Origin: DRYM01 sp964526225
Lineage (GTDB): Archaea; Thermoproteota; Thermoprotei_A; EX4484-217-1
Assembly (NCBI GenBank): GCA_964526225.1
Contig: CAZGLL010000004.1
Span: forward strand, 1 to 64,000
Reading direction: 5' to 3'
Length of the DNA stretch: 64,000 nt
In this document: in pieces, positions 1 through 9,719 of the stretch
Layout of the letters: each line of letters starts with the position of its first letter
How positions within the stretch are numbered: position 1 is the stretch's first letter
Translations under genes and position numbers: made by a program
Notes under the pieces: model-generated
Database searches by the model: none
What the model was told of the DNA's origin: nothing
What the model saw: only the letters and a program-made list of their open reading frames with translations

Positions 1-629
1 AGCTCCTTTAGCTCCTCCCTTACTATAGTGCTCCACTCTATACTTTTAGGATCCACTATTGGAACGCTTATTTCGCTTAAACTTGACACCTCAATGTTTT
101 CCTCATTAATCTTTAATTTATGAACAATGTAGTCTAGAACTTGGCCTTCAAATTCCGATAGGGATCCTTTGTAGTTAAATGCTATAGCGACAATATTTAT
201 GCAACCATTTATTTTTGAGAAAACGTATGTTACACCATTCTCGGTTACTGTATGAACAGTTATTGCTGTCGATGCGCTTTTCACATAAAATATTCCTAGG
301 AATCCTCTTACAGGTAAATATTCGCTCTTTAACTGAAACCTTAACGATAATGCCTTGCCATTTCCAAGTCCTAATTCATCTAGACTAACTAAGCTTACAA
401 TAACATTTACTCTTGGATCAACACTTTGCCTAATATAGATATTATCTGATCCTTTATAACCTATTTTAATGAGGTTTTCGATATTAAATTTCACTTCAGG
501 CTTATTCAAAACGACCTCGTAAGAGTATTGGTCGAGCGGATTATAGCATGCCGAAATAGTATGAACTAAACCTAACATTAATGTAAACATCGCTACCATA
601 AATACTGCAATGTACTTAAGCTTTCCCAT
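1..629 (-). CDS. partial secreted or lipid-anchored protein, C-terminus off the window
   Basis: An open frame starts at an ATG at 629 and runs leftward off the window edge with no stop, about 209 codons. The N-terminus MGKLKYIAVFMVAMF continues hydrophobic to a TISAC box near residue 28, which reads as a signal peptide with a possible lipid-anchored cysteine. The rest is hydrophilic and beta-rich looking, with no motif I recognise. The segment after the signal therefore probably lies outside the cell. Function unknown. Its short upstream gap (60 bp) to the next leftward gene (690-1823) suggests either a shared transcript or a separate weak promoter. Confidence 0.75.
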   Translation of the reverse strand, partial: MGKLKYIAVFMVAMFTLMLGLVHTISACYNPLDQYSYEVVLNKPEVKFNIENLIKIGYKGSDNIYIRQSVDPRVNVIVSLVSLDELGLGNGKALSLRFQLKSEYLPVRGFLGIFYVKSASTAITVHTVTENGVTYVFSKINGCINIVAIAFNYKGSLSEFEGQVLDYIVHKLKINEENIEVSSLSEISVPIVDPKSIEWSTIVREELKE

Positions 630-689
630 CAAACCGTGCCTCATAATGTTCTAGTGTAGCTACTAAGTATAAATCTAAGCTTTCGAACA

Positions 690-1823
690 CTATGTTCTAA
701 TAATTGAAAGTATTTTATCAAGCATTTTAGCTCCGCTCCCGGTCAAAATAATAACGGTATTTTCCCCTTTCTCAACAACATTCTCGCTTATGGCCTTCTT
801 CAATGCCGCATAAACTGCAGCTGATGTTGGCTCAACAAGAAAGCCCATGCCCCATAGTTTCTTTAAACCTTCAGTAACCTCCTCATCTGTAACATGGTAG
901 CATGTGCCTTTAGTTTCTCTTACAGCTAAAACCATTTCCCCTATTCTTGGAGGCTCAACTATTCTTAACCCGTCAGCAAGCTTTGATTTTTCAGAACCCA
1001 TACCGTAGCCTAGCTCATAACATAATCTGGCATATCCTGAAGCTTGAACAGCAATTAGTTTAGGCACTTTGCTTATTTCACCCATTGTTTTAAGCTCCAT
1101 TATGCCCTTAAACATTCCAAGAAGAAGGCTACCGCTACTCGTAGGTACTATTATGGAATCTACCTTATCCATACCTAATTGTTCATGTATTTCATAAGCT
1201 AAAGTTTTAATGCCCTCTATGAAGAAGGGGTTCCACCAATGTCCGACATACGCTCCTCCGATTTGACTCTCAAAATTAATAGCCGCCCTATTAACTTCCT
1301 CTCTTGAACCTTGAACTTCATGTAACCTAGCCCTCAATGACTTAAGGAGGGCTTTTTTACCTAAAGGAGCATCTGCAGGTATGAAAATGTTTGCTTCAAT
1401 ATTGTAGAGTAATGAGTACAGTGAGAAAGCTACACCCGCGTTTCCTGATGAATCCTCAATAATTCTTTTAACCCTAAGCTCTTTTGCTTTAGCTATAGAA
1501 ACTAATGCTCCTCGATCTTTAAATGAACCTGATGGTAGTAGGTATTCTAGTTTAAAGAAGACATTTACCCCTTTAAGTTTTCTATTTATAATCGGTGTGA
1601 AGCCTATTGGTGCATTGTTTAAGTACTTAAGCGATACTGGTAATATGTTAATATAGCGTCTAATATCCACGTATTCTTTGAGTAATAATTCGCTAAGTTT
1701 GTATTTCTCTAAGCCCTTATATGTTACCGATAATGTTCCATTGTCTTTATCATGTCTCCAGACCCATGTTTTTGCCTGTAATTTTTCGCCACAGCGTAAA
1801 CATTTTATATCGTATCTAACCAT
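690..1823 (-). CDS. threonine synthase-like PLP-dependent (fold type II) enzyme
   Basis: Members of this family use PLP bound to lysine for beta/gamma replacement, typically O-phosphohomoserine to threonine. The Lys-containing motif SGSFKDRGA and the SSGNAGVA phosphate-binding loop are visible, as is the glycine-rich TSSGS loop later on. The N-terminus carries a CLRCG pair, the start of the small N-terminal domain usual in archaeal threonine synthases. I chose the ATG at 1823 because GAGGT lies just upstream. A GTG at 1865 would add 14 residues. About 377 residues, normal for the family. Cysteate synthase and other ThrC paralogues share the same motifs, so the substrate is an inference. Confidence 0.8.
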   Translation of the reverse strand: MVRYDIKCLRCGEKLQAKTWVWRHDKDNGTLSVTYKGLEKYKLSELLLKEYVDIRRYINILPVSLKYLNNAPIGFTPIINRKLKGVNVFFKLEYLLPSGSFKDRGALVSIAKAKELRVKRIIEDSSGNAGVAFSLYSLLYNIEANIFIPADAPLGKKALLKSLRARLHEVQGSREEVNRAAINFESQIGGAYVGHWWNPFFIEGIKTLAYEIHEQLGMDKVDSIIVPTSSGSLLLGMFKGIMELKTMGEISKVPKLIAVQASGYARLCYELGYGMGSEKSKLADGLRIVEPPRIGEMVLAVRETKGTCYHVTDEEVTEGLKKLWGMGFLVEPTSAAVYAALKKAISENVVEKGENTVIILTGSGAKMLDKILSIIRT

Positions 1824-1921
1824 TCTTTCTAAACCTCGTTCAACCAATAAATTTTCGAGGCACACTAATTAAAACTTAGTGATGCCAGGTTTCCTTAAAA
1901 GACACTGTTGGTGTAGGAAGG

Positions 1922-2698
1922 ATGGTTTTAGAGGAAAAGAGGGTTTTCATGCATAAAGGTATGAAAATAGTTGGAATATTCACAAAACCCGAAGAGCTGC
2001 CTCCATGGCCTACAGTTATAATGTTGCATGCGTATTCGAGCAACAAGAACGATAACGGGAAAATATTTCCACCTCTAGCTAGGGCGCTTGCTGAGAAAGG
2101 ATATGCTTCATTTAGATTCGATTTTAGATATTCTAAACCTCTCTGGAATGCGCCTAACGAAAGCGATGGATATCTAAGTGATATGAGGGTTTCCGAATGG
2201 ATAGACGATGCCCTCTTCATTGCTGAACAGTTTGCCTCAAAAGACTACATTGACTACACCAGATTGGGCTATGTAGGTATAAGTTTAGGAGGATTCATAG
2301 GCCTATATACTGCAGCGTTATCGGAAACAGTATCGTATGTTATTGCGGCTTCAACACCTATAGAACTATATACGCCATTTGTAAGACTAGGATTTAGAGA
2401 AGAAAGCAATGGCTCTATGGTTCTCAGAGATTTAGGGCTTAGGCTTAGTAGGGAAGCTGTAGAGGAACTAAAGAGCTACTCCATATTTAATGTTATTAGG
2501 AAGCTTAGAGACAAGAAAGTATTCTTAATATATGGTGAAAAAGATACAATAACTCCTCCTGAAGGCGGAATAAAAATATGTCTTGTTTTAGGAGAAAATT
2601 GTGAATTAAAAATAATTGACAAAGCAAACCATAGTTTTGCTACTCTAGAACATGTCTTAGTGAATACTATTGTCCAATGGATTTATGAAAATATTTAG
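1922..2698 (+). CDS. alpha/beta hydrolase (dienelactone hydrolase / acyl-peptidase-like)
   Basis: A 258-residue soluble alpha/beta-hydrolase fold protein. The nucleophile elbow is GISLGGF near residue 118. An acidic residue lies in the YGEKDTITP segment, and the catalytic His is in KANHSFA near the C-terminus. HAYSSNKND before the first helix fits an oxyanion loop. The substrate cannot be read from sequence; esters or short acyl compounds are typical for the family. It is transcribed away from the PLP enzyme and stands just ahead of the Lon-like protease gene, with no obvious functional link. Confidence 0.8.
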   Translation: MVLEEKRVFMHKGMKIVGIFTKPEELPPWPTVIMLHAYSSNKNDNGKIFPPLARALAEKGYASFRFDFRYSKPLWNAPNESDGYLSDMRVSEWIDDALFIAEQFASKDYIDYTRLGYVGISLGGFIGLYTAALSETVSYVIAASTPIELYTPFVRLGFREESNGSMVLRDLGLRLSREAVEELKSYSIFNVIRKLRDKKVFLIYGEKDTITPPEGGIKICLVLGENCELKIIDKANHSFATLEHVLVNTIVQWIYENI

Positions 2699-2785
2699 CG
2701 TTACTTGCACTTGCCCTTAAAGTCGGAAAAGTGTATTAGCTTTGTCTCTCTTTTTCTTTTACAGAGTAGAGAGACCGTGATAGAC

Positions 2786-4762
2786 ATGCATCGTAAAATA
2801 GCTTATGCCCTACTATTATTGTTGCTAATAGCTACGATTAACACTATTACCTTAAACATCGTAAGTGCCGATAACGAAACAGAACATTTTAAGAGAACAG
2901 TTAGTATTCTCGTTCCGGCTGTTACCCAAACAGAAGAGGGACTTGTAGGTGTTGTTTCAAACTTAACAGTTACCGTAGAGTATCCTGGAAGTGGTGATGT
3001 TTACGTTTCAACTATGCCTTTAACGCAAATAGATATGCAAGCATCAGCTAGAACAGCAGCTATTGTTGCGTCAACGCTTTTAGGATATAATCCACTAAGC
3101 TTAGACTTCTACGTTTCAATGGAAAGTCCGGCAATAACCGTTGGCGGGCCAAGCGCTGGAGCAGCAATGACGGCGGCGATGATAGCTGCATTAGGAGGTT
3201 TTCAAATAAACCATAGCGTTATGCTTACTGGCATGATAAATCCTGACGGAACTATAGGGCCCGTAGGGGGGATAAAGGAAAAGCTTGAGGCATCAGCTAA
3301 GGTAGGTGCTAAGGTGTTTCTTGTTCCCGTAGGTCAAACAATAGTTTATGAGCAGAAAATAGTGTATAGGAAAATAGGTCCGTTCGTGTTTCAAACAGTA
3401 AAGAAAGTACCAGTAAACGTTGTTAAATACGGTAAGAAACTTGGTGTAAAAGTTGTAGAAGTAAGCAATATTGTTGATGTCGCTAGGTATGTTTTAGGAG
3501 TAAATATTCAATACATAAATTTATCAGCTGAAGAACCTATTCTTAGCGATGCCGTAAAGCAAGCGCTTAAAAAACAAATAAGCTATTTCAAAAGTGAATT
3601 TGAGAAAATTAAAGGGACATTATCGAATATTCCAGAAGAACTAGTAGGCATAGTTAATGAAGCCGAAAAACTAATGAATGAAGCTAAAGAACTCGAGGAA
3701 CAAGGATTAGCATATTCTGCTGCAAGTAAAGCTTTCCAAGCAGTATACACTATTGACTACGTTAAGCTACTACTTAACTATATGAATAATGGAGATGTAG
3801 CATTAGAGGAAGCTTACAGAGAAGCTAATACAACACTGGATACCGTAAAAACTGCTCTTCAAAAGGTTAAACCTGAAAAATTAAGTGACATCGGTGTTCT
3901 AATAGCTTCACACTATAGGCTACTTTTAGCTCAAAAATTCCTTAAGCAAGCTGGCGAGCTTTACTCTCAAGGCGATGTTGAGGATGCATTATTTAGCATT
4001 GTTTATGCTAAATGGAGAGCCATTACTGCTAAGCTATGGTTAAATGCTTTAGGTTTAGGTGAAAAGCAACCAGTTCCTGAAGATGCTATTGAGAAGTACT
4101 CTCAAACAATAGTTTATGAAGCTTCAAGTGTTGCTGCCTATGCTACATCACTTTTAGAAGATATTGGTGTTTCATCAGATCCTAATCTAAATTCTGCATT
4201 AGAAAATCTAGAGGATTCAAGAGATGCAATAGAGAAAGGGGACATATATGGAGGTTTGGGATTAGCTCTATCAACAATAGCTGAAGCAACCACAGCTATT
4301 CACAAATACTTTACAGTTAATGTTGAAAAGCAAAGAGAAGCTATAGAAAAGGTAGCTAGAGGATACATTGCGAAAGCTAGGGAGCTAGGTGTAGAACCGA
4401 TATTGGCATTAGGATATTATGAATTCGCTAAACATCAAAAGAACATTTTGAATGAAATTTACTTCTACGAACTCTCGTCAATGCATGCTAAAGCACTAAT
4501 AGATATTTACGTTATAGGTACAACTAAACATGAAGAAGAGGTAATAGTTACTAAAACAGTTAAGCCTGAAACCCCACCGACTCCTACTGAAACGAACAAT
4601 ACAGAAACCACAACACCTCAAACAACCACCGAGGCTAGAATACAACCAACTTTAGAGTTAAGAAGTGCTGTTGAAAGAGCCCTATTAATATTATTGGCGT
4701 TCCTAGGAGGACTACTGTTAGGCTATGCTATTAGAGGTAGGAGCTCAGCTACCCCAGGGTAA
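2786..4762 (+). CDS. secreted, membrane-anchored Lon-like serine protease (S16, COG1750 type)
   Basis: A protein of about 658 residues with an N-terminal signal (MHRKIAYALLLLLLIAT), an S16 Lon-type proteolytic domain, a long helical middle, a Thr/Pro-rich linker (PETPPTPTETNNTET) and a C-terminal membrane helix followed by RGRSS. The Ser-Lys dyad is visible as GGPSAGAAMTAA (serine) and GGIKEKLEASAKVGAK (lysine). There is no AAA+ ATPase domain, unlike true Lon. The active domain is predicted to be outside the cell, tethered by the C-terminal helix. I chose ATG 2786 because the signal peptide begins there; earlier in-frame codons from 2705 would precede the signal. Archaeal proteins of this architecture are known, but their substrates are not. 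Confidence 0.85.
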   Translation: MHRKIAYALLLLLLIATINTITLNIVSADNETEHFKRTVSILVPAVTQTEEGLVGVVSNLTVTVEYPGSGDVYVSTMPLTQIDMQASARTAAIVASTLLGYNPLSLDFYVSMESPAITVGGPSAGAAMTAAMIAALGGFQINHSVMLTGMINPDGTIGPVGGIKEKLEASAKVGAKVFLVPVGQTIVYEQKIVYRKIGPFVFQTVKKVPVNVVKYGKKLGVKVVEVSNIVDVARYVLGVNIQYINLSAEEPILSDAVKQALKKQISYFKSEFEKIKGTLSNIPEELVGIVNEAEKLMNEAKELEEQGLAYSAASKAFQAVYTIDYVKLLLNYMNNGDVALEEAYREANTTLDTVKTALQKVKPEKLSDIGVLIASHYRLLLAQKFLKQAGELYSQGDVEDALFSIVYAKWRAITAKLWLNALGLGEKQPVPEDAIEKYSQTIVYEASSVAAYATSLLEDIGVSSDPNLNSALENLEDSRDAIEKGDIYGGLGLALSTIAEATTAIHKYFTVNVEKQREAIEKVARGYIAKARELGVEPILALGYYEFAKHQKNILNEIYFYELSSMHAKALIDIYVIGTTKHEEEVIVTKTVKPETPPTPTETNNTETTTPQTTTEARIQPTLELRSAVERALLILLAFLGGLLLGYAIRGRSSATPG

Positions 4763-4871
4763 TTCTTACCTCATTTAAAACATTCGGTCGGCATGACTTT
4801 CTTCATCGCTTACAGAGAAAACTTGACTTAAAGGAAAAATTAAATTTAACTTAAAGAAAAATTGTTTATGT

Positions 4872-6443
4872 TTACTTGAGCGCCCCTAGTTTTCCTTCCT
4901 TTCTTAACCTATAAACTCTCCATGTTGGCGTTACATGTCTCGGATGGCTTGCTTTAACCGTGTCTATTCTGCCTTTAGCTGTATTCTTCGGCCATGTCTT
5001 TGGCTCCTTCGGATTCTTATAGGCTATTTCGGCTATCTCTTTCATTCTAGCAGCATACCTCTCAAGGTTCTCCTTGGTTTCGGTGTCTGTGAACTCTATC
5101 ATTAATGCTTCATGCACTATTAGTGGGAAGTATATTGTTGGTGCGTAGAATCCAGCATCTAACAATCCTTTAGCTACATCTTCTGCTGTAACATCTACTT
5201 CGTGCGCCATAGGTTCTGCGCTAAACACTACCTCGTGCTTTCTGAATCTCTCGGGACCATATGGTAGGTCGTATCCTCTTGTACCCTTAAGTAGTTTCGT
5301 GAAGTAGTTCGTGTTAATTACTGCTTGCTCCGTTACCTCCTTTATACCCTGTGGCCCAAGTCCTAAGATATATGTGAAGCCCCATAGTAGAGGTACTACG
5401 TTTCCGAAGAACGCCTTAAGCATTCCTACAGAGTACGGACCTGGCCACTTGAGGTAGTATCTACCTTTCTTCTCATCATACATAACTATTGGTCCTGGAA
5501 GTAAGTCACTTAGCTTAATGTTCCTGCTAGGATCAACAACTCTATCCTTTACACATACTGGTCCTGCACCGGGGCCTCCACCGCCATGTGGTGACCCAAA
5601 TGTCTTGTGTATGTTTATATGGGCTATGTCGAAGCCCATGTCTCCAGGTCTAGCGTAGCCCATGATTCCATTGAGGTTTGCTCCATCGTAGTATAGTAGT
5701 CCATCTACCTTATGTATTTCCTCAGCTATTTCGAGAATATGCTCCTCAAATAATCCTAGGGTGCTTGGGTTCGTTAACATAAGTCCTGCTGTATGTTCTG
5801 AAACAGCAGCTCTAAGGGCATCCATGTCTACGTTGCCGTCAGGTGCTGACTTTATTTCTACAACTTTAAATCCGGCCATTGCTGCACTTGCTGGGTTGGT
5901 ACCGTGTGCTGAATCCGGAATTATGATTTCTGTTTTCTTATCTAATTGACCCTTTAGTTCATGATATTTCCTTATGAGTAATGTTCCCGTAAGTTCTCCG
6001 TGTGCACCAGCTGCTGGGTGTAGTGTACAGGCATCCATTCCTACAATGTTAGCTAGCCACTTCTGTAACATGTAGAACGCTTCTAAGAGACCTTGAACTG
6101 TTCTTTCGTCTTGTAGTGGATGAAGCCACATTACTCTAGGGTCATTTGCTACTTCGAAAGCTATTTTCGGATTATACTTCATAGTGCATGAACCTAAAGG
6201 TACTGGGCCATTGTCTACGCCATAAGCCATTTGTGATAGGTCTACGAAGTGTCTTACAACTTCTACTTCTGAAAGCTCAGGTAGTTCTGGCGGTGAGGAC
6301 CTAGCTGCCTTCTCTGGAACCTTAAGTTCTCCAACTTCCTTCCTTATTTCCTCCTCTACTTCGGGAACTAGGAACCCTATTCTTCCGGGCGCTCCTAACT
6401 CATATATTATGGGTTCTTCCCACTTTGCTTGACGGAAGACCAT
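4872..6443 (-). CDS. gcvPB: glycine dehydrogenase (decarboxylating) subunit 2, P-protein
   Basis: The PLP-bearing half of the two-subunit glycine decarboxylase (P-protein). It removes CO2 from glycine and passes the aminomethyl group to lipoyl-GcvH. At 523 residues it matches archaeal GcvPB length. The PLP lysine is in NIHKTFGSPHGGGGPG (Lys280), and the cofactor-site stretches PDSAHGTNPASA and YYDGANLNG are present. It lies 17 bp downstream of gcvPA on the same strand, so the two subunits are co-transcribed. Split P-proteins are normal in archaea and many thermophiles. Lipoamide dehydrogenase and lipoate ligase genes are not in this window. Confidence 0.95.
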   Translation of the reverse strand: MVFRQAKWEEPIIYELGAPGRIGFLVPEVEEEIRKEVGELKVPEKAARSSPPELPELSEVEVVRHFVDLSQMAYGVDNGPVPLGSCTMKYNPKIAFEVANDPRVMWLHPLQDERTVQGLLEAFYMLQKWLANIVGMDACTLHPAAGAHGELTGTLLIRKYHELKGQLDKKTEIIIPDSAHGTNPASAAMAGFKVVEIKSAPDGNVDMDALRAAVSEHTAGLMLTNPSTLGLFEEHILEIAEEIHKVDGLLYYDGANLNGIMGYARPGDMGFDIAHINIHKTFGSPHGGGGPGAGPVCVKDRVVDPSRNIKLSDLLPGPIVMYDEKKGRYYLKWPGPYSVGMLKAFFGNVVPLLWGFTYILGLGPQGIKEVTEQAVINTNYFTKLLKGTRGYDLPYGPERFRKHEVVFSAEPMAHEVDVTAEDVAKGLLDAGFYAPTIYFPLIVHEALMIEFTDTETKENLERYAARMKEIAEIAYKNPKEPKTWPKNTAKGRIDTVKASHPRHVTPTWRVYRLRKEGKLGALK

Positions 6444-6460
6444 TTCTCACACCCCACCTC

Positions 6461-7873
6461 CTATTTACCTAAAATTTCCTTTATTGATGAAACGAGCAAG
6501 TCAATATCACCTTTATCGTGCATTTCTGTTACGCAGAATAGTGCTGTTTCACCTAGTTCTGGGAACCATTTGCCAACGTATAGTCCGCCATGAATGTCTT
6601 TCTTTAGCAGTTCCTCATGGATTTTCTCGTACTTTACTCCTGCACCATCGAAGTTTACTGTGAATTCCTTGAAGAATTCACTCTTAAACACTGGCGCTTT
6701 TACTCCATCTATTTCATTTAACTTCTTAGCCGCGTAGTGTGAACGATACATTATTAATTCTCCTAACTTCTTGAAGCCATGCTTACCTAGTAGGGCCATG
6801 TACACTGCTGCTCCTAATGCACATAGCATTTCGTTAGTACAGATGTTCGATGTTGCTCTTTCTCTTCTAATGTGTTGCTCTCTTGTTTGAAGTATCATTG
6901 CGAAACCTAGTTCTTTACCGTCTTCTGTTGTTGTTAATCCCATGATTCTACCTGGCATTTGCCTAACTATTCTCATATCCCATTTAGCAGCGAAAATGCC
7001 TAGATATGGTCCTCCGAAGTTCATGCCTAAACCTAATGGCTGGCCTTCTCCTACAGCAATATCTGCACCTAGTTTACCTGGTGCTTCAAGAACGCCTAAG
7101 CTTATTGGGTCAACACCCATTATAAATAGTGCTCCGTAGTCATGAGCTATTTCACCTATTGCTTTAGCATTCTCCTCTATGAATCCAAGGAATGATGGGT
7201 TCTCAATGTATACTGCTGCTACATCCTTAGGACTTAGTTTCTCCTTCAGATCCTCTAGATCCATTAGTCCTGTTTCCTTATCATATTTTACCTTCTCTAT
7301 TTTGAGACCTTTAGGTTCAGTATAGGCTTTAACTACTGGTTCATGGTAGGGATTCATTGTTGAAGGTACTAAAACCCTAGTCTTGCCTTTCTTCTGAATA
7401 CGCATTGCCATGAGAAATGATTCTGCAGCTGCTGACGCCCAATCATACATTGATGAGTTAATTATTTCCATTTCTAAAAGATCAGCCATCATGCTCTGGT
7501 ATTCAAAGAGAGCCTGCATAAGTCCCTGGGAAATTTCTGGCTGATATGGTGTATATGCCGTGTAGAATTCAGCACGTGACATAATGTATTTCACTACTGA
7601 TGGAACATAGTGTGGCCATGAGCCACCTCCTAAAAATACTGGCGGGTTCATGAATACCTTATTTTTATTGAAGAGTTTTTCAACGAACTTTCTAATTTCT
7701 ATTTCGGACAGCGGTCTTCCAAGACCTATTTCGAGCTTATTCCAGTCGCCTTTAAACCTTGCTCCTTCAGGAATGTCTTTGAAAAGTTCTTCGACACTGC
7801 TAACACCAATAGTCTTCAGCATTTCCTTTTTAATATTCTCTGGAGAATTTGGTAGCCAAGGATGCACTACCAA
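6461..7873 (-). CDS. gcvPA: glycine dehydrogenase (decarboxylating) subunit 1, P-protein
   Basis: The non-lysine half of the split P-protein, 470 residues, family-typical length. The start region contains PWLPNSPENI, and the body has family segments such as FLGGGSWPHYVPSVV and YTPYQPEISQGLMQALFEYQ. It pairs with GcvPB to form the active alpha2beta2 enzyme. It is first in a leftward two-gene operon and faces gcvT across a 180-bp (7874-8052) divergent promoter region, so both arms of the glycine cleavage system can be controlled together. Confidence 0.95.
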   Translation of the reverse strand: MVVHPWLPNSPENIKKEMLKTIGVSSVEELFKDIPEGARFKGDWNKLEIGLGRPLSEIEIRKFVEKLFNKNKVFMNPPVFLGGGSWPHYVPSVVKYIMSRAEFYTAYTPYQPEISQGLMQALFEYQSMMADLLEMEIINSSMYDWASAAAESFLMAMRIQKKGKTRVLVPSTMNPYHEPVVKAYTEPKGLKIEKVKYDKETGLMDLEDLKEKLSPKDVAAVYIENPSFLGFIEENAKAIGEIAHDYGALFIMGVDPISLGVLEAPGKLGADIAVGEGQPLGLGMNFGGPYLGIFAAKWDMRIVRQMPGRIMGLTTTEDGKELGFAMILQTREQHIRRERATSNICTNEMLCALGAAVYMALLGKHGFKKLGELIMYRSHYAAKKLNEIDGVKAPVFKSEFFKEFTVNFDGAGVKYEKIHEELLKKDIHGGLYVGKWFPELGETALFCVTEMHDKGDIDLLVSSIKEILGK

Positions 7874-8015
7874 AATATAACCCCAAATACATACTTTTTA
7901 GATCGGATTCTTAAAACGATTTCCATAATGAAACTAATAAAGGAATACAAAAATGCAGTTGTTTATGGTGTTTTCTACGATTAAATATTTAGTTTCACAA
8001 TAATGTTATTATAGG

Positions 8016-8027
8016 TTTATTTAAATT
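8016..8027 (+). promoter_or_regulatory. TATA-like box for gcvT
   Basis: The AT run tttatttaaatt at this site matches an archaeal TATA box. A start about 25 nt downstream would give a leader of roughly 25 nt to the ATG at 8068, which contains the ribosome site GAGGCGG. The opposite promoter for gcvPA must lie in the same 180-bp gap. Confidence 0.45.
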
Positions 8028-8067
8028 AGAAAAAACCTTATTATGATATTGGTTGAGGCGGATTTCT

Positions 8068-9198
8068 ATGGCCATAAAAACACATCTTTGGGAATTTCAT
8101 GTGAAAGAACTTGGCGCTACTATGGGCGAATTCGGCGGCTGGGAAGTGCCAATGCTATATACTAGCTCTATGGAGGAACATAACATAGTTAGAACGGATG
8201 TCGGAATATTTGATGTAGCGCATATGGGAAGAGTGAAGCTAACAGGACCTGACGTACTTCCATTCCTTCAGAAACTTTACCCAAAGGATATGTCTAAAAC
8301 TAAGGAGCACTGGATGTCAGGTCCAACATTAGCTCTTAACGAATATGCTAGAGTCAAAGATGACGAAATGGCATATAAGGTTTCCGATGAGGAATGGTTC
8401 ATAATAGTTAATGCACCCTATAGAGAGAAGATGCTAAAATACTATGATGAAGTAATTAAGAAATACGGGTTTAAAGTGCAAGTCGAAGATATAACGTTTA
8501 AGTATGCTATGATAGCTGTGCAAGGACCAAAAGTAGAAGAAGTTTTCGAAAAAATCGGCGCCGGATGGGCAAATGATCTCCACACACTAGAGTTTAGAAT
8601 GAATGAGGAAATTGCTGGGCAAAAGGTTTACCTAATAAGCAGAAGCGGTTGGACAGGCGAAGATGGATTCGAAATTTGGGCTGAACCTAAGGCGATGGTT
8701 GAAATATATCGTGCACTACTAAAAGCTGGAGCTAAACCTGTAGGAATTATATGTAGAGATACTCTAAGAATAGAAATGGGCTTCGTTCTAGGAGGAGACG
8801 AATACGGTGAAGATCCGACAAAGTTCCCGCCAGCATGCTGTTTAAGATACGGCTTAGGCGCTATAGATTGGAATAAGAGAGGATACATAGGTGAAGAAGC
8901 TCTTAGGGCATGTAGACGTGAAGGTTGCAGATGGATTAGAGTAGGTATTAGGATGAAGAAGAAACATGCTAGAGCAATACTTAGACACGGATATACTATT
9001 TATGTTGAAGATCAACCCGTAGGTTGGATAACAAGCGGAACATATTCACCGTATCTTAGGAGATCAGTAGGGCAAGCATACATTGATTCAAGATATGCTC
9101 TCTTCGGGGAAACCGTTGAAGTTGAAATAAGAGGAAAGAGATACGAAGGAAGAATACTTGACTTCCCACTCGTGCCGGGTAGACCTGTAGTTAAATAG
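8068..9198 (+). CDS. gcvT: aminomethyltransferase, glycine cleavage T-protein
   Basis: GcvT takes the aminomethyl group from lipoyl-GcvH, releases ammonia and loads the C1 unit onto a tetrahydropterin. About 376 residues. The N-terminal GGWEVPMLY and DVAHMGRVKLTGPD and the later RSGWTGEDGFEIW motif are typical. A TTG at 8053 would add MRRIS, but the ATG at 8068 sits 8-10 nt after GAGGCGG and starts like other family members. In this genome the acceptor may be a methanopterin-type carrier rather than folate, judging from the pterin genes that follow; that is inference. Confidence 0.93.
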   Translation: MAIKTHLWEFHVKELGATMGEFGGWEVPMLYTSSMEEHNIVRTDVGIFDVAHMGRVKLTGPDVLPFLQKLYPKDMSKTKEHWMSGPTLALNEYARVKDDEMAYKVSDEEWFIIVNAPYREKMLKYYDEVIKKYGFKVQVEDITFKYAMIAVQGPKVEEVFEKIGAGWANDLHTLEFRMNEEIAGQKVYLISRSGWTGEDGFEIWAEPKAMVEIYRALLKAGAKPVGIICRDTLRIEMGFVLGGDEYGEDPTKFPPACCLRYGLGAIDWNKRGYIGEEALRACRREGCRWIRVGIRMKKKHARAILRHGYTIYVEDQPVGWITSGTYSPYLRRSVGQAYIDSRYALFGETVEVEIRGKRYEGRILDFPLVPGRPVVK

Positions 9199-9266
9199 TT
9201 TTAAGTTAAAAAGGTTTTTTTGAATCCTACTCTATAACAACACATGTCCCCCATAGGGGTTAAACT

Positions 9267-9692
9267 ATGAGCACAATAGAATTCGAAGTTGGAGGTAAAA
9301 AATACCTAGTAAGAACGGATGTTAGATACACTAAAACAGATGAATGGGCTAAGAAGGAAAATGGCAAAGTGAGAGAAGGAATAACAGATTACGCACAGAA
9401 GGAGTTAAAGGACATTGTAGGAATCGAGCTTCCCGAGGTTGGTCAGGAAGTTAAGAAGGGAGAGGCTATAGGAACTCTTGAATCCGTTAAAGCAACAGCT
9501 GACTTTTACGCAGCAGTTTCCGGAAAGGTAGTAGAGGTTAATGAGAGACTTCTTGACGAACCTGAGCTTTTAAACAAGGACCCATACGGTGAGGGTTGGA
9601 TAGTAGTTATTGAAATGAGTGATCCTAAGGAATTTGATGAACTATTAACACCCGAACAGTACATCGAAATGCGTAAGAAAGAAGCACACTAA
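9267..9692 (+). CDS. gcvH: glycine cleavage H-protein (lipoyl carrier)
   Basis: The swinging-arm carrier of the glycine cleavage system, 141 residues. The lipoylated lysine is in GTLESVKATADF (Lys75), inside the lipoyl domain begun by IELPEVGQEVKKGEA. The gene follows gcvT after 68 bp. That gap holds the near-palindrome CCCCCATAGGGG (about 9246-9257), whose second half also serves as a purine-rich ribosome site before the ATG. The C-terminal helix ends LTPEQYIEMRKKEAH, as usual for the family. Confidence 0.95.
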   Translation: MSTIEFEVGGKKYLVRTDVRYTKTDEWAKKENGKVREGITDYAQKELKDIVGIELPEVGQEVKKGEAIGTLESVKATADFYAAVSGKVVEVNERLLDEPELLNKDPYGEGWIVVIEMSDPKEFDELLTPEQYIEMRKKEAH

Positions 9693-9719
9693 AAACTAAA
9701 ATAAAATTTATTTTTTATT
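9693..9719 (+). terminator. T-rich terminator after gcvH
   Basis: The short gap between the convergent gcvH and the leftward gene beginning at 10841 ends in ttattttttatttt. T-runs of this kind end archaeal transcripts. No strong hairpin precedes it. Confidence 0.45.

Noticed and set aside
1876..2220. Open frame of 114 codons on the - strand
   Set aside because: Lies entirely inside and opposite to the alpha/beta hydrolase gene, which has clear family motifs. Shadow frame.
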